DNA of 42,672 nucleotides from Xylophilus ampelinus (GCF_901875635.1 NZ_CABFMN010000112.1:1-42672); one strand, 5' to 3'. Counted from the stretch's first letter, positions 26,205 through 34,897 are shown. Translations and numbers: made by a program. The notes: generated by a model not told the origin, from the letters alone.

Positions 26205-27886
26205 TGTCCGCTCGCCTCTCTCGCTCCCTCCTCAACTCACCAAGCACCATGTCTTCCTCGACTGACTCCCCTTCTTCCGTGCCGGTCTTCGTGGTCGGCG
26301 GTGGCCCCGTGGGCCTGGCCCTGGCGCTGCTGCTGGACCGCTTCGAGATTCCCTTCGTCGTTGTCGAGCGCAGCCCGTCGACCACCGTGCATCCCAAATC
26401 GCGTGGCTGCTGGCCGCGAACGATGGAGCTGTTCCGGCTTTGGGGCATCGAGGAGCAGGTGCGCGCGCGCGGCCTGGGCGACGGCGCCGACGTCTTCGCC
26501 TTCGTCGAGAGCATGGCGGGTCGAGAGATCGGCCGCACCGTGCCCGAACCCGACGTCTCGCACCACACGCCGGCGCGCAAGTCCTTCGTGGCACAAGACG
26601 CCGTGGAGGAAGAGCTGTACGCCATCGCGCGCCATTCACAGCACGGGCGGATCCTGTTCTCGACCGAGTGCACCGGCTTCGAATTGATGGACGATGGCGT
26701 GATCGTCGCCACGCGCAACGTCGAGACCGGTGCCACGCAGCAATGGCATGCGAGCTATCTTCTCGGCGCCGACGGCGCGGGCAGTTCGGTACGGCGCCAG
26801 CTGGGTATCGAGTTCGACGGCCCGTCGACCATCGCGATCATGGCCAACGATTACTGGCGCGCCGACCTGTCGCGGCTGCCAGTGGCGCGCCAGGCCGCGA
26901 TGATCCGCATCCTGCCGACCGATCCGGCCGTGCCGCCGGCCACCATCCTTAACACGAACGGCCGCGACCGGTGGCTCACGGTGAGCCAGATCGGACACAC
27001 AGAGGACGAGCGCGACCACCCGTGGACCGACGAGGAGGTGATCGACATCGCGCGGGCGCACACCGGCATCCCCGATCTGGACGTGCAGATCATCAACCGG
27101 TCGACCTGGCGCGTGAGCCGGCAGGTGGCACGCCACTTCCGGCGTGGCCGCGCGTTCCTGGTGGGCGATGCGGCGCACCGGTTCCCGCCGACCGGCGGCT
27201 TCGGGCTCAATTCGGGCGTCCAGGACGCGCACAACCTGGTGTGGAAGCTAGCGCTGGTGCTGCAGGGCCGGGCGACCGACGCGTTGCTGGACACGTATGA
27301 AGCCGAGCGGCGCCCCGTCGCGGTGTCGAACGCGGACTTCAGCTTTCTCAACCGCAAGCGCTTCGACCTGCTGGCCGATGCCGTCGAGTCCGGCAACGAG
27401 GACCGCTGCGCGTTCTGGATCACCGACACCGACAATCACCTTCACAGCATCGGCCAGTCCCTGGGCTTCAGCTACGACAGCGACGCGATCGTGCCCGACG
27501 GCACTGTGGCCAAGCCGTTGAACCCGCGCGTGTACGAGCCTGCGGACCGGCCCGGCGGGCGCTTTCCCCATGCGTGGCTCGACGCGGCGCGCAAGCATTC
27601 GACGCTGGACTGGTTCGACCGCCACTTCGTGCTGGTGGCCGGCCCGCTGGGACAAGCGTGGGAGGCGGCCGTCGCACGGGCCGCCCAGGTCGCGGGCGTG
27701 CCGATCGAACTTCGCCAGCTGCCCAGCATCGACCCGGCAAGCGGCATCCGCATGGGCATGCGGGGCGCGGCGCTGGTGCGGCCTGATGGTCATGTCTGCT
27801 ACCGCGCCGCCTGGACGCCGGCAGACCCGGCGTCGGAGCTGATCGGCGTGATGGCGCATGTGCTCGGCAAGGCACGCGCATCGTGA
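26204..27886 (+). CDS. FAD-dependent monooxygenase (PheA/TfdB-type aromatic hydroxylase)
   Basis: 560 residues from ATG 26204, which overlaps the tctC stop. An in-frame ATG at 26249 begins nearer the domain and is an alternative. The Rossmann motif GGGPVGLALALLL binds FAD. The later RGRAFLVGDAAHRFPPTGG region and GLNSGVQDAHNLVWKLALVL are the GD motif and following helix of class A flavoprotein hydroxylases. A C-terminal thioredoxin-like domain of the phenol hydroxylase group follows from about residue 430. Such enzymes add a hydroxyl group to an aromatic ring using NAD(P)H and oxygen. The substrate is unknown. The downstream VOC and hydrolase genes overlap by 4 bp each, so the run is translationally coupled. 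Confidence 0.9.
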   Translation: MSARLSRSLLNSPSTMSSSTDSPSSVPVFVVGGGPVGLALALLLDRFEIPFVVVERSPSTTVHPKSRGCWPRTMELFRLWGIEEQVRARGLGDGADVFAFVESMAGREIGRTVPEPDVSHHTPARKSFVAQDAVEEELYAIARHSQHGRILFSTECTGFELMDDGVIVATRNVETGATQQWHASYLLGADGAGSSVRRQLGIEFDGPSTIAIMANDYWRADLSRLPVARQAAMIRILPTDPAVPPATILNTNGRDRWLTVSQIGHTEDERDHPWTDEEVIDIARAHTGIPDLDVQIINRSTWRVSRQVARHFRRGRAFLVGDAAHRFPPTGGFGLNSGVQDAHNLVWKLALVLQGRATDALLDTYEAERRPVAVSNADFSFLNRKRFDLLADAVESGNEDRCAFWITDTDNHLHSIGQSLGFSYDSDAIVPDGTVAKPLNPRVYEPADRPGGRFPHAWLDAARKHSTLDWFDRHFVLVAGPLGQAWEAAVARAAQVAGVPIELRQLPSIDPASGIRMGMRGAALVRPDGHVCYRAAWTPADPASELIGVMAHVLGKARAS

Positions 27887-28299
27887 GCGCCGCACCGCAC
27901 ACCGGGCCCGCGCTGCTCGGCATCCATCACTTCACGATTCGTTGTGCGCCGGCGGCACTCGATGACGTGCGCGATTTCTACTGCGAGGTACTGGGCATGA
28001 CGATCGGGCCGCGTCCGGACTTTCCCTTCGCCGGCCATTGGCTCTACGTGGGTGACACCGCGGTCGTGCACCTCGCAGCGATCGTGAACGGCACAGGGGC
28101 ACGCGAGCCGGGCCCGCCGGCGCCCGGCTTCGACCATGTGTCACTGCGGGCCCGCGGGCTGGACCGCACGCGCTGCTGGTTGCACGAGCGGGCCATCGCG
28201 TTCGAAGAACTGCCCGTGCCGGGCTGGCCGCTGCAGCAGATCTTCCTGCGCGACCCGGCCGGCTCGAAGATCGAACTCACCTTCGAGCTGCCCGAATGA
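27883..28299 (+). CDS. VOC family protein (glyoxalase/extradiol-dioxygenase fold)
   Basis: 138 residues, one vicinal-oxygen-chelate module pair. Metal-ligand candidates are H15 or H16 (IHHFTI), H85 (FDHVSL) and E131 (KIELTF), the His-His-Glu arrangement used for Fe(II), Mn or Zn. Such single-module proteins include isomerases, lactoylglutathione-lyase-like enzymes and small extradiol dioxygenases. GTG 27883 overlaps the hydroxylase stop by 4 bp (GTGA), so it is translationally coupled. Given its position between a ring hydroxylase and a hydrolase, a ring-cleavage role is plausible but not proved. Confidence 0.85.
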   Translation: MSAAPHTGPALLGIHHFTIRCAPAALDDVRDFYCEVLGMTIGPRPDFPFAGHWLYVGDTAVVHLAAIVNGTGAREPGPPAPGFDHVSLRARGLDRTRCWLHERAIAFEELPVPGWPLQQIFLRDPAGSKIELTFELPE

Positions 28300-29114
28300 G
28301 CGCGGCCGAGCACGAAGAGGGCTTCGCCATCCGCCGTGAAGTGCGCAGCTTCTACCGCCGCCGCGGTCGCGGGCCGCTGTTGGTGATGGTGCATGGCGCC
28401 GAGGCTGATCACGGCATGTTCGACGCGCTGGTCGAGCGGCTGGCGCCGCACTTCACGGTGGTGGCCTATGACCAGCGCGACTCGGGTCGCACCACCAACG
28501 GCGACGCAGCCTACGGCCTGGAAGCACTGGCCGACGACGCGGCGGCGCTGATCGCGGCGGTGGGTGGGTCGCCCATCGCACGCGCGCATGTCTACGGCAC
28601 GTCCTTCGGTGGCCAGATCGCCCAGGTGCTCGCGCTGCGGCATCCGGACCGGGTGGAGGGGCTGGTACTCGGCAGCACCTGGCGCGTCGGCCGCGGCATC
28701 GGTGACTTCAACGCGCCGGTGTTCGCCGAGTTGATGCGCCTGCGTGCCGACCCGGTGCGCAATGCCGCGGCCATAGCGCCCTACTTCCTGGACGAGGGCT
28801 ACCTGGCGGCGCATCCCGAAGCCCTCGACATCTTCCGCGGCGCCAGCCGCAACGAGGCTCAGAAGCAGCGGCGCGCCGCCATGATGCAGGCGCCACCGCC
28901 GGCGATGGACTGGCGCGCGCTGCGGGCGCCAGTGCTCCTGATGGCCGGCTCGGCCGACCGGCTGATTCCGCACGAGGCGACCTTCGAGCTGGGCGAGCAC
29001 ATCGGCGGGGCCGAACACGTGCTGCTCGACGGGGTGCCGCACATCGGCGCCTTGGCAGCGCCGGAGCGCCTGGCGCTGGCGGTCCGAGATTTTCTGCAGC
29101 GCCCGGCTCGTTAG
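28296..29114 (+). CDS. Alpha/beta hydrolase
   Basis: 272 residues. The nucleophile elbow GTSFGG contains Ser103. The acid is probably Asp221 (LLMAGSADRLIP) and the base His249 (GVPHIGAL), a complete triad. The oxyanion-hole motif is VHGAEADH, and YDQRDSGRT is typical of the fold. The sequence resembles the C-C bond hydrolases and 3-oxoadipate enol-lactonase-type enzymes of aromatic degradation, but the family is broad. ATG 28296 overlaps the VOC stop by 4 bp. It ends 9 bp before the convergent GST-like gene. Confidence 0.88.
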   Translation: MSAAEHEEGFAIRREVRSFYRRRGRGPLLVMVHGAEADHGMFDALVERLAPHFTVVAYDQRDSGRTTNGDAAYGLEALADDAAALIAAVGGSPIARAHVYGTSFGGQIAQVLALRHPDRVEGLVLGSTWRVGRGIGDFNAPVFAELMRLRADPVRNAAAIAPYFLDEGYLAAHPEALDIFRGASRNEAQKQRRAAMMQAPPPAMDWRALRAPVLLMAGSADRLIPHEATFELGEHIGGAEHVLLDGVPHIGALAAPERLALAVRDFLQRPAR

Positions 29115-29123
29115 GGCGCTGCG

Positions 29124-30062
29124 TCAGCCCTCGGCCGCCTTCAGCACATAGCCGATGCGCGGAAAGTGCACGTGCACCGCTCCGGTGGCCTCGCTCTCGC
29201 GCGCCAGCGTGTAGTGCGTGCGCGTGGCGGCGACCAGCGTGCCGGATGTTTCCTCCAGGCCGAAGCTCTCGGCGCGGATGGTCACGGCGCTGCCGAGCGG
29301 GATGCCGTGTTCGTCCTGGAAGGTGCTGTCGGTGAGCACGGTCTTCGGCGTGGCCGCCTTCGCTTCGGCGATGGCGTCGGCGGCAGAGATCTTCTCGAGG
29401 CTGCCGTGGCCGATGGCCTTCATTCGGTCCATCCAGTCGACCACCGCGGGCGTGAGGTCGAGGATGCCCTTCACCGCATGGACGCGGGTGGTGTACCAGA
29501 GCGGGTGGTAGGCCGAGAAATCGGCGATGCAGGGCACCTCGCCGAGCAGGAAGGGCTTGTCGTCCAGCATGTCCGAGAGGCGCCGCAGGTACGATTTGTA
29601 CGCCGCCGCCGCGTCGCCGGGACGCAGGCGGGCCATGTTGCCGGTGCTCATCTTCGCGCGGTCCTCGCCGAAGGCCTTGGCCGCCTCGGGCGGCAGGGTG
29701 GCGAACAGCTCCGCGGCGCCCTTGGGCTGCAGGTTGTAGGCCATCGCGGCCCAGAAGAGCGAACTGTCGGCCCATTGCGCGAGGATGCGCGACAGGCCCT
29801 TCTCCGGCTCCGGGTAGATCGTCGGCTCGGGCTGCAGATGCTCCAGCACGTCGGCGATGAGGGCGGTGTCGCAGTAGATGTCGGCCCCGAGTTGCAGCAC
29901 CGGGGTGCGGCGGTAGCCGCCGGTCAGCGCCAGCAGCTCGGGCTTGGGCATGACGGACGGGATGATGACCGACTTCCAGGCCAGCTTCTTGTGGCCGAGC
30001 AGCAGGCGCGTCTTCTCGGAAAAGGGCGAGGCGGCGTAGTGGTGCAGGATGACGTCGGGCAT
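29124..30062 (-). CDS. Glutathione S-transferase family protein with extra C-terminal domain
   Basis: 312 residues. The N-terminal thioredoxin-like GST domain is clear: LHHYAASPFSEKTRLLLGHKKLAW with the Ser-Pro-Phe-Ser turn, then GGYRRTPVLQLGADIYCDTALIADVLE, where the cis-Pro and the glutathione-binding residues lie. The helical C-terminal GST domain follows (about 90-215). Residues 220-312 form an additional region with strand-rich segments (FGLEETSGTLVAATRTHYTLARESE), absent from canonical GSTs. The substrate is unknown. ATG 30062 lies 95 bp downstream of the DUF899 gene on the same strand. Confidence 0.87.
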   Translation of the reverse strand: MPDVILHHYAASPFSEKTRLLLGHKKLAWKSVIIPSVMPKPELLALTGGYRRTPVLQLGADIYCDTALIADVLEHLQPEPTIYPEPEKGLSRILAQWADSSLFWAAMAYNLQPKGAAELFATLPPEAAKAFGEDRAKMSTGNMARLRPGDAAAAYKSYLRRLSDMLDDKPFLLGEVPCIADFSAYHPLWYTTRVHAVKGILDLTPAVVDWMDRMKAIGHGSLEKISAADAIAEAKAATPKTVLTDSTFQDEHGIPLGSAVTIRAESFGLEETSGTLVAATRTHYTLARESEATGAVHVHFPRIGYVLKAAEG

Positions 30063-30157
30063 GGGCGTGATCGGATCCGGAGACGGAAAGCCCGCACCCT
30101 ACCCGGCCCGGCCGCGCTTGTCCAAGCCCGGGCGACAGCCCGCGCGACACGCGCGTG

Positions 30158-30862
30158 TCAGCCGTAGGCCAGCTTGGGGTACCAGTCGCTGCCGCGTCCC
30201 GCGGGCGTGAGGTCGAGGATGTTCCACAGCGGCGTCGGGTCGGGCGCGCCGCGCGGATCCTGGCCGGGGTCCTGTGTGCCACCAAGTTCGGACGCCCAGA
30301 AGTGGCGCACCGCGCCGTCGGGCGCCTTCGTCCACACGTCCAGGGCGGGCCACTCACTGCCGTCGGGCGCCAGGCCGCGGTAGTCGCGTGCGAAGTCGTC
30401 GCCGACGGTCTGGAAGAAGCGCAGGTTGCGCCAGCCGCGCTCGCGGGCGAAGGCGAGCTGGCGGGCCACCGGCGACCGGCCCAGCACGGCGAAGGTCACG
30501 CGCTGCGACAGGTCGACCACCGGGATGTCCATGGCGCCGAGGAAGGCGGTGCACATGGGGCAGGGGCGCTCGCGCTGCGGACCGTACATCCAGAAGTAGG
30601 TCACGAGCGTGTCGTGGCGACCGAACAGCTCGGCCAGGCCCAGGTCGCGGCCCTGCTCGTCGAGGAAGCGGTAGTCCTGGCCCGGCGCACCGCCCGGCGG
30701 CAGCGCGCGGCGCATGGCGGCCACGCGCTCGATGTGGCGGCGCAGTTCGATCTCTTCGGCCAGCAGCGCCACGCGGGCTGTGCGATAGGCACCGCTGTCG
30801 TTGGGGTAGGGCTGGGCGGCTTCGGCGGCCAGCGTGGCGGCGTCTTTGAGGGTGTCGGTCAT
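30158..30862 (-). CDS. DUF899 family thioredoxin-fold protein
   Basis: 234 residues. DUF899 proteins have a thioredoxin-like fold and are often annotated as predicted dithiol-disulfide oxidoreductases. The sequence shows C101-P-M-C104 (ERPCPMCTAF), then VVDLSQRVTFAVLGRSPVARQLAFARERGWRNLRF, which is typical. ATG 30862 is used; a longer frame to 30937 would extend through the upstream palindromes. The partner and substrate are unknown. It follows the acyl-CoA dehydrogenase gene by 196 bp, a gap full of inverted repeats. Confidence 0.85.
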   Translation of the reverse strand: MTDTLKDAATLAAEAAQPYPNDSGAYRTARVALLAEEIELRRHIERVAAMRRALPPGGAPGQDYRFLDEQGRDLGLAELFGRHDTLVTYFWMYGPQRERPCPMCTAFLGAMDIPVVDLSQRVTFAVLGRSPVARQLAFARERGWRNLRFFQTVGDDFARDYRGLAPDGSEWPALDVWTKAPDGAVRHFWASELGGTQDPGQDPRGAPDPTPLWNILDLTPAGRGSDWYPKLAYG

Positions 30863-30911
30863 GGGCGTCTCCGTCGGATGAGCGAAACATGCTGACGGGC
30901 CCACGGCCGCA

Positions 30912-30935
30912 GGACAAGGGCTTGTACGCTTGTCC
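30912..30935. promoter_or_regulatory. Operator candidate upstream of the DUF899 gene
   Basis: GGACAAG (30912-30918) and CTTGTCC (30929-30935) are inverted arms around 10 bp. The inner ACAAG-GG-CTTGT (30914-30925) is itself a palindrome. The site is about 50 bp upstream of the DUF899 start on the minus strand. The binding protein is unknown. Confidence 0.35.
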
Positions 30936-30955
30936 ACATGTGCGCGGCGGCAAAG

Positions 30956-30990
30956 TGCAATCGGGCTGCAGCGCCCGCCAGCCGGGCGCT
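30956..30990 (-). repeat. Interspersed repeat, copy 5 (partial, reverse orientation)
   Basis: AATCGGGCTGCAGCGCCCGC and the following CAGCCGGGCGC match the reverse complement of copy 4 (35962-36012) at all but one position in this core; the outer ends have diverged. It is the only copy in the opposite orientation. A perfect CGTCAC-AAAC-GTGACG hairpin follows at 31002-31017. Confidence 0.65.
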
Positions 30991-31058
30991 GGCGCCAAAC
31001 TCGTCACAAACGTGACGATCGTTCGCGGCGGCTGCGGTGGGCCGCTTTTCGCCGGGAT

Positions 31059-32702
31059 TCAGGCGACGGGCACGGCCCGCTGGACGATGGCGTCGACATC
31101 CGCGCCGGCGCCCAGCGTGCCGAAGGCATGCCCCCAGTCGCCGCCCAGGCGCGAGGCACAGAAGGCGGCGTGCACGGCCGCCGGCGCGGTTTGCACCAGC
31201 AGCGCGGCCTGCACGGCGAGGGCCACGTCCTGCGCGAGCCGGCGCGCCTCCATCTCGGTGGCCATGGCCTCGACGCGCGCAGGCAGTGCGTCGACCAGAC
31301 GATCGAGCGCCGCATGCTGGCCGCGCGCGGGCGCCAGCTCGTGCGCCAGCGCCTCGGCCGCGTCGCCCTTGCGCAGCCCGCGCAGGAGGTCGAGCGCCAT
31401 GATGTTGCCGGCGCCCTCCCAGATGGAATTGAGCGGCATCTCGCGGTAGACGCGGGCCATCACGCCTTCGCCGCCCTCCTCCACGTAGCCGTTGCCGCCC
31501 AGGCACTCCATCGCCTCTTGTGCCAGATGGCTGCCGCGCTTGCAGATCCAGAACTTGGCGACCGGCGTGAGCAGGCGGGCCATCAGCCGTTCATGAGGGT
31601 TGTCCTGCCGGTCGAAGGCGCGCGCCAGGCGGATGGCCAGGGCGGTCGCGGCCTCGCTCTCGAGCGCGATGTCGGCCAGCACGTTCTTCATCAGCGGTTG
31701 GTCGATCAGCAGCTTGCCGAACGCGCTGCGCTGCGAGGTGTGATTGAGGGCCAGCGCCACGGCCTGGCGCATGAGGCCGCTGGTGCCCAGCGCGCAGTCC
31801 AGCCGCGTCATGGTGCCCATCTCGAGGATCTGCGGCACGCCGCGGCCCTCCTCGCCCACCAGCCAGGCGCTGGCGCCGTGGAACTCGACCTCCGAACTGG
31901 CATTGGCCTTGTTGCCCAGCTTGTCCTTCAGGCGCTGGATGCGGATGGCGTTGAGCGTGCCGTCGGGCAGCACGCGCGGCAGGAAGAAGCAGCTGAGGCC
32001 CGCCGGCGCCTGCGCCAGCACCAGGAAGGCATCGCACATCGGCGCCGAGAAGAACCACTTGTGGCCGGTGAGCGCGTAGCGCTCGCCCCAGGCGTCGCTG
32101 CCGTCGCGCACCGCCTGCGTGGTGTTGGCCCGCACGTCGGAGCCGCCCTGCTTCTCGGTCATGCCCATGCCCATGGTCACGCCGGGCTTGTCGCGATACA
32201 CCGTGAGCCGCGGGTCGTAGGCGCGGCTTTGCAGCAGCGGCGCCCATTCGCCGTAGATGGCCGCGTTGCCGCGCAGGCCGGGCGTGACGGCATAGGTCAT
32301 CGAGATCGGGCACAGCATGGACGGCTCCAGCTCGGTGAAGAGCATGAAGCCGGCGGCGCGCTGCACATGGGGCGAGGCGCCCTCGCCCTTCCAGGGGCTG
32401 CCGTGCAGGCCTGCGGCGACGGCGGCCGACATCAGCGCGTGGTAGCTGGGGTGGAACTCCACCTGGTCGATGCGACGGCCAAAGCGGTCGTGCGTGTGCA
32501 GCTCAGGCGTGTGGACGTTGGCCAGGCGCGCATGGGCCTGCATCTCGGCGCTGCCGACCTTCGCCCCCAGCGCATGCAGCGGCGCCGTGTCGAGCTGCGG
32601 CGCGTTGAACTTCAACGCATCGCGCAGCGCGCGGTTCGTGTCGAACAGGTTGTAGTCGGCCAGCGGGGCGGGCTGGTTGAACACTTCATGCGTAGCTTCC
32701 AT
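31059..32702 (-). CDS. AidB-like acyl-CoA dehydrogenase
   Basis: 547 residues, the length of AidB-type rather than ordinary acyl-CoA dehydrogenases. The N-terminal domain contains LFDTNRALRDALK and WKGEGASPHVQRAA. The FAD/substrate region includes GMGMTEKQGGSDVRANTT and HKWFFSAPMCDAFLVLAQ. The C-terminal region has SIWEGAGNIMALDLLRGL, a family hallmark. AidB proteins are linked to alkylation resistance and have weak isovaleryl-CoA dehydrogenase activity; DNA binding occurs in E. coli AidB. ATG 32702 is chosen because GGAG lies 6 nt upstream; an adjacent ATG at 32705 has only 3-nt spacing. It is divergent from a TetR regulator. Confidence 0.9.
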   Translation of the reverse strand: MEATHEVFNQPAPLADYNLFDTNRALRDALKFNAPQLDTAPLHALGAKVGSAEMQAHARLANVHTPELHTHDRFGRRIDQVEFHPSYHALMSAAVAAGLHGSPWKGEGASPHVQRAAGFMLFTELEPSMLCPISMTYAVTPGLRGNAAIYGEWAPLLQSRAYDPRLTVYRDKPGVTMGMGMTEKQGGSDVRANTTQAVRDGSDAWGERYALTGHKWFFSAPMCDAFLVLAQAPAGLSCFFLPRVLPDGTLNAIRIQRLKDKLGNKANASSEVEFHGASAWLVGEEGRGVPQILEMGTMTRLDCALGTSGLMRQAVALALNHTSQRSAFGKLLIDQPLMKNVLADIALESEAATALAIRLARAFDRQDNPHERLMARLLTPVAKFWICKRGSHLAQEAMECLGGNGYVEEGGEGVMARVYREMPLNSIWEGAGNIMALDLLRGLRKGDAAEALAHELAPARGQHAALDRLVDALPARVEAMATEMEARRLAQDVALAVQAALLVQTAPAAVHAAFCASRLGGDWGHAFGTLGAGADVDAIVQRAVPVA

Positions 32703-32806
32703 CATCAACTCCAGAAGTCGCGCGGCGACGCGGCCATTGCAGAATGCGCCGCATGACTGTCTGCGGCACAAAGAATTCTAGGAAGACGCCTGCTTCGGGG
32801 TGTTCG

Positions 32807-32818
32807 GGTTCCTGAACC
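32807..32818. promoter_or_regulatory. Operator candidate in front of the TetR gene
   Basis: GGTTC-CT-GAACC (32807-32818) is a perfect dyad ending one base before the TetR start at 32820. TTC-TAG-GAA (32777-32785) is a second, weaker dyad in the same divergent spacer. Both suit autoregulation by the TetR protein; neither is proved. Confidence 0.35.
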
Positions 32819-32819
32819 G

Positions 32820-33488
32820 ATGAGCACCCAGGCCCCTCGTCCGCCGGCCGCGCCCCAGAGAAGACGCCCTCGCCAATCGAGGGCGCATCTCACCGCGCAG
32901 GCCTTGCGCGAAGCCTTTGTTCGGCTTTTGGTGGAGCGCGGCTATGCCGCCATCACCATCCGGGAGGTCGTGGCGGTGGCGGGCACGGGCCTGGGAAGCT
33001 TCTACGAATATTTCGCCAGCAAGGAAGACCTGGGACGGGTCTGCATCCACCTGCGCACCAAGGAGCTCCTGCTGGCGATGCGCACTGCGGCGGCGCGGCA
33101 CGCGGGGCAACCGCTGGACGCCATGGTCGAGGCGGTCGTGGCGTCGCAGGTCGAGTTGCACCGCGAGCAGCCGCGCGAATGGGGCGAGCACTACATGCTC
33201 GAGCGCCTGCTCTCCGGGCCGGAGGCCTACCGCAAGATGTTCGAGCGTTTCGTGTCGGAATGGTCGGCCGCCCTGCAGGCCACGAGCGATGCGCAGGCCA
33301 CGCTGGCGAAGCGCCAGACGGCACGCACCTGCCAGGCCATCATCTACGGCCTTTTTTCCCATGCCTTCATCGGCACGGCCGGTCGGCCCGACCTGCAGGC
33401 ACTGGGCACCCAGGCCCGCGTCGCCATCGTGGCCTATCTGCGGGCGGCGGCGACGGGCCTCCCCGCAGATGCGACGCCGGCGGGTTGA
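32820..33488 (+). CDS. TetR/AcrR family transcriptional regulator
   Basis: 222 residues. A basic N-terminal tail (QRRRPRQSRA) precedes the helix-turn-helix at about residues 25-70 (ALREAFVRLLVERGYAAITIREVVAVAGTGLGSFYEYFASKEDL). The C-terminal ligand-binding domain resembles that of AcrR-like regulators with a TetR_C_17-type layout. It is divergent from the AidB-like dehydrogenase with 117 bp between starts, so it is the likely regulator of that gene. ATG 32820 directly follows the dyad above. Confidence 0.88.
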   Translation: MSTQAPRPPAAPQRRRPRQSRAHLTAQALREAFVRLLVERGYAAITIREVVAVAGTGLGSFYEYFASKEDLGRVCIHLRTKELLLAMRTAAARHAGQPLDAMVEAVVASQVELHREQPREWGEHYMLERLLSGPEAYRKMFERFVSEWSAALQATSDAQATLAKRQTARTCQAIIYGLFSHAFIGTAGRPDLQALGTQARVAIVAYLRAAATGLPADATPAG

Positions 33489-33677
33489 TCAGCATGCGGC
33501 GGCAGTGGCCTCGCCCGGGCGGGACAACGGCCTTGGGCGGCGCGGCGTTCCGCGGCGCGTTAATCCGACCTTCAGCGCTGGCGGCGATGCTGACGGCCTT
33601 CTTCCACCGACCGCCCAACGTATGCGAATGAGCTGCCCCACCCTTGCCGAACTGTCCCACCGCCTGGAGCGGCGTGC

Positions 33678-34166
33678 GTGAAGACGCGCACCGGCTACAG
33701 CGGCCTTCAGATCCTGCTGCACTGGGCGACTGCCCTGCTGGTGGTCTTCAACTGGTTCTACAGCGACGGCATGGGCCGGGCCTTGCGCGTGCACCTGGAC
33801 GGGGTCGCGTCAACCCGCCCGTCGTCGATGAACCCGGACATCCACGTCTGGACCGGCCTGGCGGTGCTCGGCCTCGTGCTGCTGCGGCTGGCGCTGCGTG
33901 CGGTGCAGGGCACGCCGCCCGCGGTGGGCGACGGCTGGATGCGCGCCGCCGCCACCTGGGGGCATCGCCTGCTCTACGCCCTGCTGCTGGCGACGCCACT
34001 GCTGGGCGCCGCCGCGTGGTTCGGCGGTGTGAAGGCGCTGGGGGACCCGCACGAACTCGCGGCCAACGCGCTGCTGTGGCTGGCCGGTGCGCACGCCGCC
34101 GTCGCCCTGTGGCACCACTATGTGCTGCACGACCGGGTGCTGGCGCGAATGGTGCGCCCCGAATGA
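33678..34166 (+). CDS. Cytochrome b561-like membrane protein
   Basis: 162 residues and four transmembrane segments. Histidines suited to heme binding lie in or near the membrane: H15 (LLHWATALL), H56 (DIHVWTGL), H96 (WGHRLLYALL), and H139 or H146 (HAAVALWHHYVLHD). The layout matches the bacterial cytochrome b561/Ni-hydrogenase b-type family (CybB-like), which passes electrons from quinol to an acceptor such as superoxide. GTG 33678 has GGAG 8 nt upstream. Its stop overlaps the next gene (ATGA), a coupled pair with a VIT-family transporter. Confidence 0.88.
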   Translation: MKTRTGYSGLQILLHWATALLVVFNWFYSDGMGRALRVHLDGVASTRPSSMNPDIHVWTGLAVLGLVLLRLALRAVQGTPPAVGDGWMRAAATWGHRLLYALLLATPLLGAAAWFGGVKALGDPHELAANALLWLAGAHAAVALWHHYVLHDRVLARMVRPE

Positions 34167-34897
34167 GCCGGAGCAACATTCCCCACCCGCGGTCGGCGGG
34201 CATCGACTTGCAGGCCGAGCAGGCCGTGAGTTCTGACCGCTTGAACTGGCTGCGCGCCGGCGTGCTTGGCGCCAATGACGGCATCGTATCCACGGCGGGC
34301 CTGGTGGTCGGTGTGGCCGGGGCCACGCCCGATTTCAACGCCCTGCTCACGGCCTGCGTGGCCGGACTGGTGGCGGGCGCGCTGTCGATGGCGGTGGGCG
34401 AATACGTGTCGGTGAGTGCGCAGCGGGACACCGAACTGGCGGCCGTACGCAGCGAGCGCGCTGCGCTCGACGCGATGCCAGAGCCCGAACTGCGCGAGCT
34501 CGAGGACCTGCTCAAGGCCAAGGGCTTGAGCAGCGCCACGGCGCACCAGGCCGCGATCGAACTCACCCGGCACAACGCGCTGGCCGCGCATGCCGAGATC
34601 GAATTGGGCATCGAGCTGGGCCGCTACACCAACCCGTGGAGCGCTGCCTTGGCTTCTGCACTGGCCTTTTCCCTGGGCGCCCTGGTGCCGGCGCTGGCCG
34701 TGCTGCTCGCACCGCTGTCGGCGGCGGTGCCGGTCACCGTGGCCGCCGTGGTGCTCGCCCTGCTGGGCACGGGCCTCGCATCGGCCCGGCTGGGCGGTGC
34801 CCCGCCCTGGCGGGCGGTGCTGCGCAACGTGGCCGGCGGCCTGCTGGCGATGGGCGCCACCTACGCCATCGGCCGCGCGCTGGGCGCGCAGCTCTAG
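34163..34897 (+). CDS. VIT1/CCC1 family Fe(II)/Mn(II) transporter
   Basis: 244 residues. The family opening is LNWLRAGVLGANDGIVSTAGLVVGVAGA, followed by a second helix ending GALSMAVGEYVSVSAQRDTE. A hydrophilic helical region (about 85-140) rich in Glu follows, where the metal-sensing or metal-binding domain of VIT proteins lies. Three C-terminal transmembrane helices complete the usual five. Relatives move iron or manganese out of the cytosol. ATG 34163 overlaps the cytochrome stop by 4 bp. It converges with the NADP oxidoreductase gene after only 22 bp. Confidence 0.9.
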   Translation: MSRSNIPHPRSAGIDLQAEQAVSSDRLNWLRAGVLGANDGIVSTAGLVVGVAGATPDFNALLTACVAGLVAGALSMAVGEYVSVSAQRDTELAAVRSERAALDAMPEPELRELEDLLKAKGLSSATAHQAAIELTRHNALAAHAEIELGIELGRYTNPWSAALASALAFSLGALVPALAVLLAPLSAAVPVTVAAVVLALLGTGLASARLGGAPPWRAVLRNVAGGLLAMGATYAIGRALGAQL

